NCBI GenBank assembly: GCA_020343455.1
Contig: CP070795.1
Location: 1,401,000-1,435,344 of the forward strand
Reading direction: 5' to 3'
Length of the DNA: 34,345 bases
Source: Caldifarciminota bacterium
GTDB lineage: Bacteria; Hydrothermota; Tepidihabitantia; SM23-42
The translations under genes were made by a program, and so were the position numbers. Below are positions 8,708 to 16,472 of the stretch, one piece after another (the first letter of the stretch is position 1; each line of letters begins with the position of its first letter). The notes beneath the pieces are model-generated. The model ran no database searches. It worked only from the letters and a program-made list of their open reading frames with translations, and was not told where the DNA came from.

Positions 8708-9772
8708 TTACAGTCCATCTGTCAAACCCCGATCTTTGGACCGCAATCTTTCCCACGCGCTGAAATCCTCGGGTGGGTCGACAAATTCCGCTTCAGGTCT
8801 GCGGTCCAATTGCACTGCACTGCTTGAGCAACCTCTAACGCATAGCCCGCAGCCAATACACTTTTCGCGCCGGACAGCGACCGCACCATCCACTTCAGCA
8901 ATCGCCTTTACCTGACAGCGCTCGATGCAAATACCACAACTATTACACACTTCTGGATCGATCACGGCGTAATAGTTCGCACGTGCCACTGAATTTTCGA
9001 TGCCCCAATCTGTAATCCCCCTCAATATTCCACAACAGCAGCCGCAGCAGTTGCAGACATAGAAGACCCCCTCGATGACGTTACTCACGCAGTGAACCAG
9101 ACCGATCTCCTCTGCCCTTTCCAGCAGCGCAAGCGCTTCGTCCTTCGAAATATCGTGGGGGCTGGGCTTACGCTCTGCCGGCGAGAAATTAAGACACAAC
9201 CTGACCGGAAAATCGCACCTCCTGTGGCCCCACATGTCCTGCTGCACGCGGCAGATGCAATCCTCGGCCCGAAATGATTTTGAGTTCTCCAACATCGATC
9301 TGATATCGTCATACGGAAGGATCCACTCCGGCCGGACCGCGCGGCCGCCCGGCACAACACGATGTAATGCCGGATAAGGCTTAATGATCCCCTCGGCGCC
9401 ACCCGCTGCCATGTATTCTTCGATGAGGTGAGCGTACTCGTGGTCCATCTTCTCGATTTGAGATTCGTACATGCCTACGATGAACGGTGCGAGACGGAAT
9501 CTCATCTGCCCATCCTTACGGGACAACTTCAAAAGGCCGCGCCTTGCCATGTCCACGAGACGCGTTTTCATCTCCTCTTCAGGTACACCAAAGCGCCGGG
9601 CGATCTCGCTGATCGGCTCAGGTACTGCAGAAAAACCACTTGCCAATGCTGCTTCCTCTTCGGTAAAGATCTTCTTCAGTATCCGTATCTCAACATTTGC
9701 CGCGGTTCTCGGAAATCCGTTGGGCAAACGATCCAGCGCATCGGCAAGTCTTTCGAATACTGTATCGGTCAT
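8708..9772 (-). CDS. 4Fe-4S ferredoxin-type protein with N-terminal winged-helix-like region
   Basis: 354 aa from the ATG at 9772. An in-frame TTG at 9787 would place the GGAGGAG ribosome site inside the gene and is rejected. Residues about 35-100 look like a winged helix (PISEIARRFGVPEEEMKTRL, then a basic wing). The middle holds CIC (172-174), C186, C193 and a dense cluster CNCCGCCC (240-247). The C terminus is a bacterial ferredoxin pair: C276/279/282/286 and C305/308/311/315. It probably passes electrons to a partner enzyme. It is headed by its own TTGACC-N16-TATAAT promoter and followed by the transglutaminase gene. Confidence 0.85.
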   Translation of the reverse strand: MTDTVFERLADALDRLPNGFPRTAANVEIRILKKIFTEEEAALASGFSAVPEPISEIARRFGVPEEEMKTRLVDMARRGLLKLSRKDGQMRFRLAPFIVGMYESQIEKMDHEYAHLIEEYMAAGGAEGIIKPYPALHRVVPGGRAVRPEWILPYDDIRSMLENSKSFRAEDCICRVQQDMWGHRRCDFPVRLCLNFSPAERKPSPHDISKDEALALLERAEEIGLVHCVSNVIEGVFYVCNCCGCCCGILRGITDWGIENSVARANYYAVIDPEVCNSCGICIERCQVKAIAEVDGAVAVRREKCIGCGLCVRGCSSSAVQLDRRPEAEFVDPPEDFSAWERLRSKDRGLTDGL

Positions 9773-9806
9773 ATGCCGCTCCTCCAATGCTCGTCAATCA
9801 CCTGCA

Positions 9807-9834
9807 ATTATATAGCATCATCGACCGGGGTCAA
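9807..9834 (-). promoter_or_regulatory. Promoter of the iron-sulfur / transglutaminase unit
   Basis: TTGACC (9834-9829), 16-nt spacer, TATAAT (9812-9807). Expected start near 9800, with a leader of about 28 nt carrying GGAGG before the ATG at 9772. Confidence 0.8.
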
Positions 9835-9881
9835 CGTTTCAATGTGGTGCATCAGGAGAGAAGGCCTTTCGGAATATCGTA

Positions 9882-11132
9882 TCAGGACGTGCGGCACGCG
9901 TTGCAAGCACTTTCACCGGCCAGGTAACCGGTGGAGAAGGCAGCCTGCAAATTATAGCCGCCCGTATCGCCTGCAATATCGATCACCTCGCCACAAAAGA
10001 ACAAACCTTTGATTATCCGTGACTCCATTGTATACGGATCGATCTCATCAAGCGCAATTCCGCCTTCAGTGACGATTGCTTCATCGATGGGCCGGGGTCC
10101 TTTCACGGTCATCCTGAAATCGGTGAGCAACTGGATTAGTCGATGGCGCTCTTCACGGGTGACCTCGCTGGCGCGCTTGCCGGGAAGCAAACCGGAACGC
10201 GTAATGAAAACACCGATCGCCGCGGCGGGTAAGAGGTGTTTGAGAACATTTCTGCAGGTCATCTTTCCGTGCTCATCGAACTCACGCAGCAACCTCTTTT
10301 CCACGGTCTCTTTCGACAAAGCCGGCTTGAAGTTTACTGACACCACCACTTTGCCCTTTCGCAGTTTCTTCACGATTTCATGACTCATCGTCAGTACGAT
10401 CGGTCCGGAGATTCCATAATGCGTGAAAATCATCTCACCGAAGAGGCGGGCGAAGATCTTCCCATCTGCAAAGGCACTCAGCTCAATATTCTTCAGACAC
10501 ACGCCCTGCAACGTTCTCACAAAATCATCTTCGATTTCGATCGGAACGAGACCGGCCTCGGGCTTTCGAAGTCGATGACCCAGATCCTGGGCAAACCGGT
10601 ATCCATCACCGGTCGAACCGGTCAGCGGATAAGAAAGACCTCCAGTTGCCACGATTACTGCTTTGCAAGGTATATCTTCACCCTCACCCTGAATGCCGGT
10701 CATGTGCCCGTTCGCCGCAAGTATACTATCGACTCTGAAATGAGGTCTGACATCGACACCAGCATCACCGAGAAATCTCTCCATGCACCGGATTATGTCA
10801 TCTGCATCGCTCGATTCCGGGAAGACGCGCCTACCCCTCTCAACGGCCATCTTCACACCCTTCGTCTCAAAGAAACGTATCAAGTCCTGGTTGAAGAACC
10901 GCGCAAAGCAGTTGTTCAGGAATTTACCACACTCTCCGTAGTGTTCGAGGAATGAATCTACCTCCTCCATGTTGGTGATGTTACAGCGCCCCTTTCCCGT
11001 GATCGATAGTTTCGAACCGAGACGGGACATTCTTTCGAGCAGCAATGTCCTGCAGCTCATTTCTGCGGCCCTTCCGGCCGCCATCATGCCACTTGGACCG
11101 CCACCGATGACCACAATATGAGGATTCTTCAT
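9882..11132 (-). CDS. HI0933-family FAD-dependent oxidoreductase (YhiN-like)
   Basis: 416 aa. The N-terminal dinucleotide-binding motif is VVIGGGPSGMMAAG (7-20), with LLLER closing the first beta-alpha-beta unit. GKGRCNITN (46-54) is the signature of the HI0933/BaiN/YhiN flavoprotein family. The C-terminal FAD region has IKGLFFCGEVIDIAGDTGGYN, then ATGYL-like SAFSTGYLAG. The physiological substrate of the family is poorly defined. The ATG overlaps the maf stop by 4 nt (ATGA), so the two are co-translated. Confidence 0.93.
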   Translation of the reverse strand: MKNPHIVVIGGGPSGMMAAGRAAEMSCRTLLLERMSRLGSKLSITGKGRCNITNMEEVDSFLEHYGECGKFLNNCFARFFNQDLIRFFETKGVKMAVERGRRVFPESSDADDIIRCMERFLGDAGVDVRPHFRVDSILAANGHMTGIQGEGEDIPCKAVIVATGGLSYPLTGSTGDGYRFAQDLGHRLRKPEAGLVPIEIEDDFVRTLQGVCLKNIELSAFADGKIFARLFGEMIFTHYGISGPIVLTMSHEIVKKLRKGKVVVSVNFKPALSKETVEKRLLREFDEHGKMTCRNVLKHLLPAAAIGVFITRSGLLPGKRASEVTREERHRLIQLLTDFRMTVKGPRPIDEAIVTEGGIALDEIDPYTMESRIIKGLFFCGEVIDIAGDTGGYNLQAAFSTGYLAGESACNACRTS

Positions 11133-11740
11133 GTGAGTATTTGGGACAGCGCGGCAGTCAGTTCATCTATGGGTAGCCCGACAATGTTCGAGTAACTTCC
11201 ATCGTATTTCGCAATCAGTTTCCTGCCTTCTCCCTGGATCCCATAAGCACCAGCCTTGTCAAGCGGTTCTCCTGTCGCCACGTATTCCCTGATCATTTCC
11301 AGGTCAAGTTCTTCCATCCAGACCACACTCTTAACACTGAAAGCGACGACGTTGCCCGACTTCTGGTCTATCAGGGCAACACCGGTCATTACCTCGTGAC
11401 GACGGCCAGCCAATGTCTTAAGGATTGACATTGCATCATCTTCATCGCGCGGTTGCCCGATGATCTCGCCGTCCAGAAGGACAACGGTATCGGCCCCGAC
11501 GACGACCGCTATATCGCTTCGCTCACCGTCATACTTATCCCAGGCAGCGAGCGCCTTCTTCTCTGCGATCCTGAGACAATAAGCCTCTGCTGTCTCTCCG
11601 TGAGCGATTGCTTCATCGACATCACTCTCAATGACAATGATCCGGTCCGCGGGCACGATCGTCGACAACAATGCCAGTCTCCTCGGTGACTTCGAGGCTA
11701 AAATCAATTTCTTTGCGCCACCGTCATCCGCGCCGGACAC
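11129..11740 (-). CDS. maf: Maf-family nucleoside triphosphate pyrophosphatase
   Basis: Maf/YhdE-type proteins hydrolyse dTTP/UTP or modified nucleotides to the monophosphate (house-cleaning). It is 203 aa with the signature LILASKSPRRLALL (12-25), VVGADTVVLLDGEIIGQP, GRRHEVMTGVAL and GEPLDKAGAYGIQGEG. The start is GTG at 11740 with AGGAG 6 nt upstream; the N-terminal extension MSGADDGGAKK is short and not conserved. A strong promoter lies at 11776-11803. It is divergent from the small plus-strand membrane gene. Confidence 0.95.
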   Translation of the reverse strand: MSGADDGGAKKLILASKSPRRLALLSTIVPADRIIVIESDVDEAIAHGETAEAYCLRIAEKKALAAWDKYDGERSDIAVVVGADTVVLLDGEIIGQPRDEDDAMSILKTLAGRRHEVMTGVALIDQKSGNVVAFSVKSVVWMEELDLEMIREYVATGEPLDKAGAYGIQGEGRKLIAKYDGSYSNIVGLPIDELTAALSQILT

Positions 11741-11775
11741 CGAATACTCCTGTTCTTTTCACCATCATGGATTTG

Positions 11776-11803
11776 ATTTTAACCGCCAACCTTACGGAGT
11801 CAA
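11776..11803 (-). promoter_or_regulatory. Promoter of maf
   Basis: TTGACT (11803-11798), 16-nt spacer, TAAAAT (11781-11776). Expected start near 11769, just before an out-of-frame ATG ATG pair at 11768-11763 that would open a 14-codon reading frame overlapping the maf start. Confidence 0.75.
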
Positions 11804-11831
11804 GCCGATCATCTCATAACACAATCGACTG

Positions 11832-11859
11832 TTGACATTTTTCTGAAAAGGAATAGAAT
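11832..11859 (+). promoter_or_regulatory. Promoter of the small plus-strand membrane gene
   Basis: TTGACA (11832-11837), 16-nt spacer, TAGAAT (11854-11859), identical in design to the minus-strand promoters. The -10 box overlaps the ATG at 11858, so transcripts should start near 11866. Confidence 0.72.
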
Positions 11860-11878
11860 GCAAATAAGGAGACTCTAC

Positions 11879-12067
11879 TTGGTCAAGTTCATACTTTGGC
11901 TCATTCTCTTTGCACTATGTTGGCCGTTGGCAATTCTTGCTTTGCTGCTTTACCCGCTGATCTGGCTTGTCCTGCTTCCTTTCCGGATTCTCGGTATTGC
12001 AGTGAACGGAGTGCTGGCCATTTTCAGAGCCGTCATCATGATGCCTGCGCGGATCCTGGGCGGCTGA
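11879..12067 (+). CDS. Small two-segment hydrophobic membrane protein, function unknown
   Basis: This is the only plus-strand gene. From TTG at 11879 it is 62 aa, with AAGGAGA ending 6 nt upstream. An in-frame ATG at 11858 (69 aa, AAGGA upstream) is the usual-looking start, but it sits inside the -10 box of the only visible promoter, so I prefer the TTG. The protein is nearly all hydrophobic: FILWLILFALCWPLAILALL then YPLIWLVLLPFRILGIAV, and a third amphipathic stretch ending MMPARILGG. It is probably an integral inner-membrane protein or membrane hairpin. I recognise no family. It converges on the DUF2721 gene, with 33 nt between the two stops. Confidence 0.65.
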   Translation: MVKFILWLILFALCWPLAILALLLYPLIWLVLLPFRILGIAVNGVLAIFRAVIMMPARILGG

Positions 12068-12100
12068 ACACTTGGATAAAAAACACCCGCGTAACACCCT

Positions 12101-12601
12101 CTACCCGGACTTCTTCAGGAGACGGGCAGCTATAGCCTTCGATGCCTCGATCTCCTCCGTTATCGTATCGTGCGAGATCCGGATCTCCCAATAGGCAAAA
12201 CCAACTCCAGCAAATACAAAGAACATACCGACCATGAAAGCAATGAGTGTCATCGTCACCAAATGTAATCCAGAAACGTGTGAGAAGCCAATGAACGCCG
12301 ACGTGATAACAAAGAAGAGAATAGCCAAAAGTGTTGCACCGCTCGACCTCTTCAGGAGCTGTGCACGCGATACGAGCATCTCTATTTGATGCTCGATGCT
12401 GTGGAGGCGTTCGGTATCGATTTCGGCCAGCGTCGTCTTCTTGGCAAGACCTGTCTTCTCCTGGTTCAAAAGACGGATCCTATCTATCACCCTGCCAAGT
12501 TTTGGCGTCAAGGCGAGGAGCAACAGACCTGAACACGAAATCATCACTGCCGGCGACAACATCGCCTGAATGACAGAAAAAACTCTCGATTCAATATCCA
12601 T
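12101..12601 (-). CDS. DUF2721-family membrane protein
   Basis: 166 aa from the ATG at 12601, chosen because GGAGG lies 4 nt upstream; a longer in-frame start at 12622 would bury that site. The N-terminal pattern VIQAMLSPAVMISCSGLLLLAL then NRxxR-like GRVIDRIRLLNQE matches DUF2721. Two more transmembrane segments follow: LLAILFFVITSAFIGF and MTLIAFMVGMFFVFAGVGF, separated from the first by a charged helix (about 45-80). Function is unknown. It ends the minus-strand cluster running from 17775. Confidence 0.82.
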   Translation of the reverse strand: MDIESRVFSVIQAMLSPAVMISCSGLLLLALTPKLGRVIDRIRLLNQEKTGLAKKTTLAEIDTERLHSIEHQIEMLVSRAQLLKRSSGATLLAILFFVITSAFIGFSHVSGLHLVTMTLIAFMVGMFFVFAGVGFAYWEIRISHDTITEEIEASKAIAARLLKKSG

Positions 12602-12660
12602 GGAACCTCCGGAAGCAAACAACGACTGGATCGCCTACCATGGTGAAGCACAAACAGACG

Positions 12661-13125
12661 TCATCTTGCCAACTGCGCGCCAAGGTGGTCTGCCCATGCG
12701 CGCACCTTGTCCTGATCACACGTGTCTGCCCGGACTTTGCCGAATATCTTCATTCGGCCACCAAATGCCGCAGTCGCCACGGGCTTCACATTCGGGTATT
12801 TAGATAGAATTTCGTTCAGGTATTTGCCGACTGCTTCATCATGACTCTTCGGGTCACCTGCCGAGCATGCCGATACAAAAATGACCACCTTCTTGCCTTC
12901 GAAGTCACTTCCAAGAAGTCTCTTCGCCCTTCCGTACCATCTCCCCATACGAATGCCGCTTCCGATGAATACAATCTGGTATGGAGAAATGTCGGGCTTC
13001 GGATTTTCTTTCAGATTCACCACGTCGACATTGAATCCGTACTTCTCACGCAAAACGCTGGCGATGATGTTCGATGATTCGCCGGTGACCCCGCTTTTCG
13101 TTTCATATGCTACTATTGCCTTCAT
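12661..13125 (-). CDS. Flavodoxin-domain protein
   Basis: 154 aa from the ATG at 13125. A longer frame using TTG at 13242 would overlap the neighbouring gene by over 110 nt and is rejected. The N terminus KAIVAYETKSGVTGESSNII is a flavodoxin phosphate-binding loop, and VFIGSGIRMGRWYGRAKRLL and VVIFVSACSAGDP fit the later FMN-binding loops, as in HemG/flavodoxin_5-type proteins. It is a likely cytoplasmic FMN electron carrier or quinone/porphyrinogen oxidoreductase subunit. It starts 6 nt after the stop of the 2TM gene, and AAGGAG lies 11 nt upstream inside that gene. Confidence 0.88.
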   Translation of the reverse strand: MKAIVAYETKSGVTGESSNIIASVLREKYGFNVDVVNLKENPKPDISPYQIVFIGSGIRMGRWYGRAKRLLGSDFEGKKVVIFVSACSAGDPKSHDEAVGKYLNEILSKYPNVKPVATAAFGGRMKIFGKVRADTCDQDKVRAWADHLGAQLAR

Positions 13126-13130
13126 GCTGA

Positions 13131-13415
13131 TTATTTCTCCTTGTCCATGAGTTCCCGTAACTTCCTCTCTTCCCAATCTTTGCCAAGTATCTTCTGCATC
13201 CCGAATACACTCAGCCAGTGAATGCTCAATCCGATGCCCCAACCAATGAGCGGCCAGTAAAACCAGAGGTCCTCTGGCGAGGTCAATATGTCCAGAAGAA
13301 AAAGACCAGCATTCACTGCCAGGTATACTGATAGATGGGAGTAGAATGATTTCAACTCTTCCACGCGCTTCTTCGCACTATCATATCTTTCCTGCTTTTT
13401 CTTTTGTCCCTTCAT
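13131..13415 (-). CDS. 2TM-domain small membrane protein
   Basis: 94 aa. It matches the pattern of the 2TM domain: a basic N terminus, KRVEELKSFYSHLSVYLAVN, TM1 (about 28-45), PEDLWFYWPLIGWGIGLSIH as TM2, then VFG and a charged tail ending DWEERKLRELMDKEK. Such domains often sit with histidine kinases or as stand-alone membrane proteins of unknown role. AAGGAGG with 5-nt spacing supports the ATG at 13415. It is tightly packed between the nitroreductase and flavodoxin genes. Confidence 0.85.
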   Translation of the reverse strand: MKGQKKKQERYDSAKKRVEELKSFYSHLSVYLAVNAGLFLLDILTSPEDLWFYWPLIGWGIGLSIHWLSVFGMQKILGKDWEERKLRELMDKEK

Positions 13416-13433
13416 CTTTGCCTCCTTGCATCT

Positions 13434-14360
13434 TCATCTACGCTCATCTTTCATTGGCTTGAATTCGTCAAACCAATCGAATCCGAAATCTTTCATTATC
13501 TGGATGAACTCTCTATTACCTTCAGGCATGATATCGGCCGCATAGTGAAGCCCGAAATAGCGCTGAGCAACATTGATATATCCTTTCTTCTCGATATCGG
13601 CAAGACATTCTTCGGCGAAGGTTTTCCCGTGCACTTCCTCGCAGACTTCGCGAATCCGCTCGAGCCTCTCGTCGGTCTTCTCTATCTTTGCATGGTGGTA
13701 TTTCTCATCGTACGCATCCTTCAAATCACGGTCACTGATCTCACGGTATTTCTCCGCGTGCACGACGATCTCGCGTGTCAGTTTTCTGCGCACCATCAAT
13801 TCGGATTTCGGATAGCCCAAGCAAAGCAAGACAACCGGCAACACTCCTTTAGGCAACCCGAACATACTATAGACGTCGCGCATGAGGTCCATCACAGTAC
13901 CTATATACACCGAACCTATGCCGAATGAATCCGCTGCCGTGCAGATATTCTGTGCACAGATCAATGTATCCTGGAACGATATCCAGAAATGGCGGAAACT
14001 ACTTGTCGCACTGAAGGGTGCGGTCTCCAGACGCGCCCACCTCTCCAAACGGTGCCAGTCGATACAGAACAGCAAGTTTATCTTCGCTTTGGCTATGAAT
14101 TCCTGACCGCACATCTCGGCAAGCTTGCTACTCGCCTCTCTCGATTGGATCTTGACTATCGAATACGGCTGCAGGTTACCACCGGTCGCGGCATGGACGC
14201 CCGCCTCCAGGATTTGATCCATGATCTCCCCGGGGATTTCCCTATCCGAGAAGTTGCGGCAGCTCGCCCTTTCCATCAGCAGTTTCATCGTTTCGTTCGG
14301 ATATGCTCCGGATCTTTTCTCTTTGTATCCGTGATGCGACGGCATCTTTTCTCTTTTCAT
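13434..14360 (-). CDS. Nitroreductase-family FMN protein with C-terminal extension
   Basis: 308 aa. The nitroreductase core has RASCRNFSDREIP (31-43, FMN phosphate contacts), AATGGNLQPYSIVKI (57-71), and ICAQNICTAADSFGIGSVYIG (about 134-154). VLLCLGYPKS is the usual late strand. The extra ~110 residues after position 200 are charged and helical; simple NfsB-type enzymes of about 200 aa lack them. It is likely cytoplasmic and NAD(P)H-dependent, with unknown substrate. GGAGG lies 7 nt upstream of the ATG at 14360. Neighbouring flavodoxin and PPOX genes suggest a shared redox role. Confidence 0.88.
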   Translation of the reverse strand: MKREKMPSHHGYKEKRSGAYPNETMKLLMERASCRNFSDREIPGEIMDQILEAGVHAATGGNLQPYSIVKIQSREASSKLAEMCGQEFIAKAKINLLFCIDWHRLERWARLETAPFSATSSFRHFWISFQDTLICAQNICTAADSFGIGSVYIGTVMDLMRDVYSMFGLPKGVLPVVLLCLGYPKSELMVRRKLTREIVVHAEKYREISDRDLKDAYDEKYHHAKIEKTDERLERIREVCEEVHGKTFAEECLADIEKKGYINVAQRYFGLHYAADIMPEGNREFIQIMKDFGFDWFDEFKPMKDERR

Positions 14361-14393
14361 TTCCCTTCCTCCCTATCCAACCTATTCGCTGCC

Positions 14394-15167
14394 CTACCCT
14401 TTTTGGAATACTACATTCAGTCTGCTATCCGGTTTAACCGCGTCGAGTGTTGCCATACTGTCATAAGCCTCGACGAATTTCAGACCGGCCTTCTCGCCCA
14501 TCTCGACGATTTCAGAAAGCGAATATATCCTCAATTTCATATTGAATTCGTCGATATAGGCTAGGTCTTTGCCTTTCTTTTCATAGAATACCCACTTCAC
14601 TTTGTTAATCGACTGCGAGTGATCGAACGTGTTACAAGGATGGAGGATGACGTATTTATCTGTTTCATCAAAGAGATTCGTACAAAAATGCTGTAACAGA
14701 TATTCCTGCGACATCGTGTTGACGACGAAGAACAGTGCTCCCTTCTTCATGCGCCGCGCTATCGTTTTGAACAACCTTTCATCAGTCTTCTTGTCGTAGT
14801 AGCCGATCGATGTCCAAACGCTCAAAACAACATCGAACTTTCCGCGCACCAGCACGTCGAGTCTTCTCATATCGCCACAGACGAATTCCGCACTCACCCG
14901 GCTCCTGGCTGCCCTTTTCTTCGCATCATCGATATAAGCGGAGCCGACGTCGATGCCGGTAACGCTGAAACCTTTCCTCGCCAGCGGAATACATATCCGG
15001 CCATTCCCGCAGGCAATATCGAGCAGGCGTCCCTTCTTGATGCCGTGCTTCCTTAGGATTTTGACGATCGCCGCCACAGTAATTTTGTTACGCCGCCAGC
15101 CTCGATCGAGGAAATGCAACCATAACTTCGCTTGCCTTACGAAGAACTTTTCTGTCCAATGTTTCAT
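14394..15167 (-). CDS. Class I SAM-dependent methyltransferase
   Basis: 257 aa. Motif I is GRLLDIACGNGRICIPLARKG (about 41-61), then VTGIDVGSAYIDDAKKRA, CGDMRRLDV, and FDVVLSVWTSIGYYD. The N-terminal region is basic and aromatic. Motif I and the following 'G(F/Y)xVxGID' stretch closely resemble the methyltransferases at 4759-5517 and 16473-17261, suggesting related paralogues. The substrate is unknown. GGAGG lies 4 nt upstream of the ATG at 15167. Confidence 0.87.
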   Translation of the reverse strand: MKHWTEKFFVRQAKLWLHFLDRGWRRNKITVAAIVKILRKHGIKKGRLLDIACGNGRICIPLARKGFSVTGIDVGSAYIDDAKKRAARSRVSAEFVCGDMRRLDVLVRGKFDVVLSVWTSIGYYDKKTDERLFKTIARRMKKGALFFVVNTMSQEYLLQHFCTNLFDETDKYVILHPCNTFDHSQSINKVKWVFYEKKGKDLAYIDEFNMKLRIYSLSEIVEMGEKAGLKFVEAYDSMATLDAVKPDSRLNVVFQKG

Positions 15168-15198
15168 TCAACCTCCCTCACGAGCAACATGGCACAAC

Positions 15199-15981
15199 CT
15201 ACCTTTTGATCTTACGGATCGAGAACTTCAAACCCGACCACTTATCATCGATCGCGCACACTTTGTAGTCAACGAGGCCATGATTCAAACCGGCGGCCCG
15301 CACAGAACGTTGCGTAAGATCAGATGAAATATGCGAACCCCTTTTCGGCCAGACGATCCACAATCCAGGATCACCCACCTTTTTCGATATCGCATCGATT
15401 CGATTCTGCAAAACTCTCTTCGATGCAACAAACCAGATGATGAGGTTCTTTTGTGTGCCGAACCGTCTTCGAATTGCTACACCCCTTGCCATCGAAATCA
15501 GCATTTTCTCAAAATCATGTGGTGCGCCAATAAGAGTAATCGCTGCTCGCGGCTTTATACCTAATTTCCTCACCAGTGGCGTATCACTATACCCGGCGAG
15601 CAGAGAACCAGGAGCCGTTGGTGCCGCCGGCGGATTCAGTATGGCGCGCTTCAGATCACGCTTGAGCATGCGCCAATCGGTATACATCGCATCGGGTAAG
15701 TGCTTTTTGACATCGACAACCTTTTCCGGCGCGCCGCCAACGAATACGATGGGTACACCCCGGGTCGATTTGTAATGGCGGAAATAAATACCCACATCGC
15801 GACCTCTGGACGGTGCGTGCGTCAAATCGATAATGACGGCAAAAGGAGGATTCTCCTTCATACCACGCAGGGCAGACGGACTGACATCTGCATGCACGAT
15901 ACGGTATCCTGCCTTGTTTAGCTCACGGATCGTTTCGTCGACTTCACCCGGATCCTTGTGGAAAAGCAGCACTCTTTTCAT
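15199..15981 (-). CDS. Receiver-like domain fused to DUF3052
   Basis: 260 aa from the ATG at 15981 (a GTG at 15987 is the alternative; neither has a strong ribosome site). Residues 1-115 look like a response-regulator receiver: KRVLLFHKD, candidate phospho-acceptor D52 in AVIIDLTHAPSRGRDVG, then GVPIVFVGG. The acidic pair is reduced to D10 and the conserved Thr and Lys are not obvious, so phosphorylation is doubtful. Residues 129-257 match DUF3052: GYSDTPLVRKLGIKPRAAI, IGAPHDFE, LWIVWPKRGS, GLVDYKVCAIDDKWSGLKF. DUF3052 proteins are usually stand-alone and of unknown function. Confidence 0.8.
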   Translation of the reverse strand: MKRVLLFHKDPGEVDETIRELNKAGYRIVHADVSPSALRGMKENPPFAVIIDLTHAPSRGRDVGIYFRHYKSTRGVPIVFVGGAPEKVVDVKKHLPDAMYTDWRMLKRDLKRAILNPPAAPTAPGSLLAGYSDTPLVRKLGIKPRAAITLIGAPHDFEKMLISMARGVAIRRRFGTQKNLIIWFVASKRVLQNRIDAISKKVGDPGLWIVWPKRGSHISSDLTQRSVRAAGLNHGLVDYKVCAIDDKWSGLKFSIRKIKR

Positions 15982-16018
15982 GTGCACTCATACAGCATCA
16001 CTACTGAACATCTCGCAC

Positions 16019-16450
16019 TCACACAACTGAGAACCGTTCCACCTGCATTGCGCCGGGTTTAAGATACTCAATATCACGCGGGTGTATACGAAGCAGCGCA
16101 TATCCTGGATCATTTGCGTCTTTCCAGAATTCCTTGAAAAAGGGGGTATTCTCCGCGATCAACGTCCGCGTCTCCACATCGGTGATGACTTCAGCAGTGC
16201 CCGTTCCTCTGATATAACCGCTCGTATCTTCCGCCTTCAGTAACAGGCAAAACTCGATCTTGTTGTTGGCCTTGATCTGTTTGATCTTGTTGTTATCTGA
16301 GCCGGTTATGACCCACATCTTCTTATCATAGTGGATGAGTGTAACCGGTCTCACCCTCGGCACATCACCATCCACCGTTGCTAAGTAAATGACCTGCATA
16401 TCCTTGAAGCATGACCATACTTCCTTCTTGATATCTTCGATGCCACCCAT
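16019..16450 (-). CDS. Pyridoxamine 5'-phosphate oxidase-like FMN/F420-binding protein
   Basis: 143 aa, the usual size of a PPOX split-barrel protein. The pattern VIYLATVDGDVPRVRPVTLI (about 20-39), KMWVITGSDNNKIKQIKAN and IEFCLLLKA is typical of the general stress protein 26/PPOX group. TSGYIRGTGTAEVITD follows. It probably binds FMN or a related flavin and reduces a small molecule; it is not the true PdxH. GGGAGG with 6-nt spacing supports the ATG at 16450. Confidence 0.86.
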   Translation of the reverse strand: MGGIEDIKKEVWSCFKDMQVIYLATVDGDVPRVRPVTLIHYDKKMWVITGSDNNKIKQIKANNKIEFCLLLKAEDTSGYIRGTGTAEVITDVETRTLIAENTPFFKEFWKDANDPGYALLRIHPRDIEYLKPGAMQVERFSVV

Positions 16451-16472
16451 ATCACTCCTCCCTTTCTATTTG

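Noticed and set aside
11725-11768. 14-codon leader frame from ATG 11768 overlapping the maf start
   Set aside because: It may be chance: there is no attenuator structure and maf has its own AGGAG site, so it is not reported as a gene.
13126-13242. Longer flavodoxin start (TTG at 13242)
   Set aside because: The extra residues overlap the 2TM gene and do not resemble flavodoxin, which begins KAIVAYETKSG.
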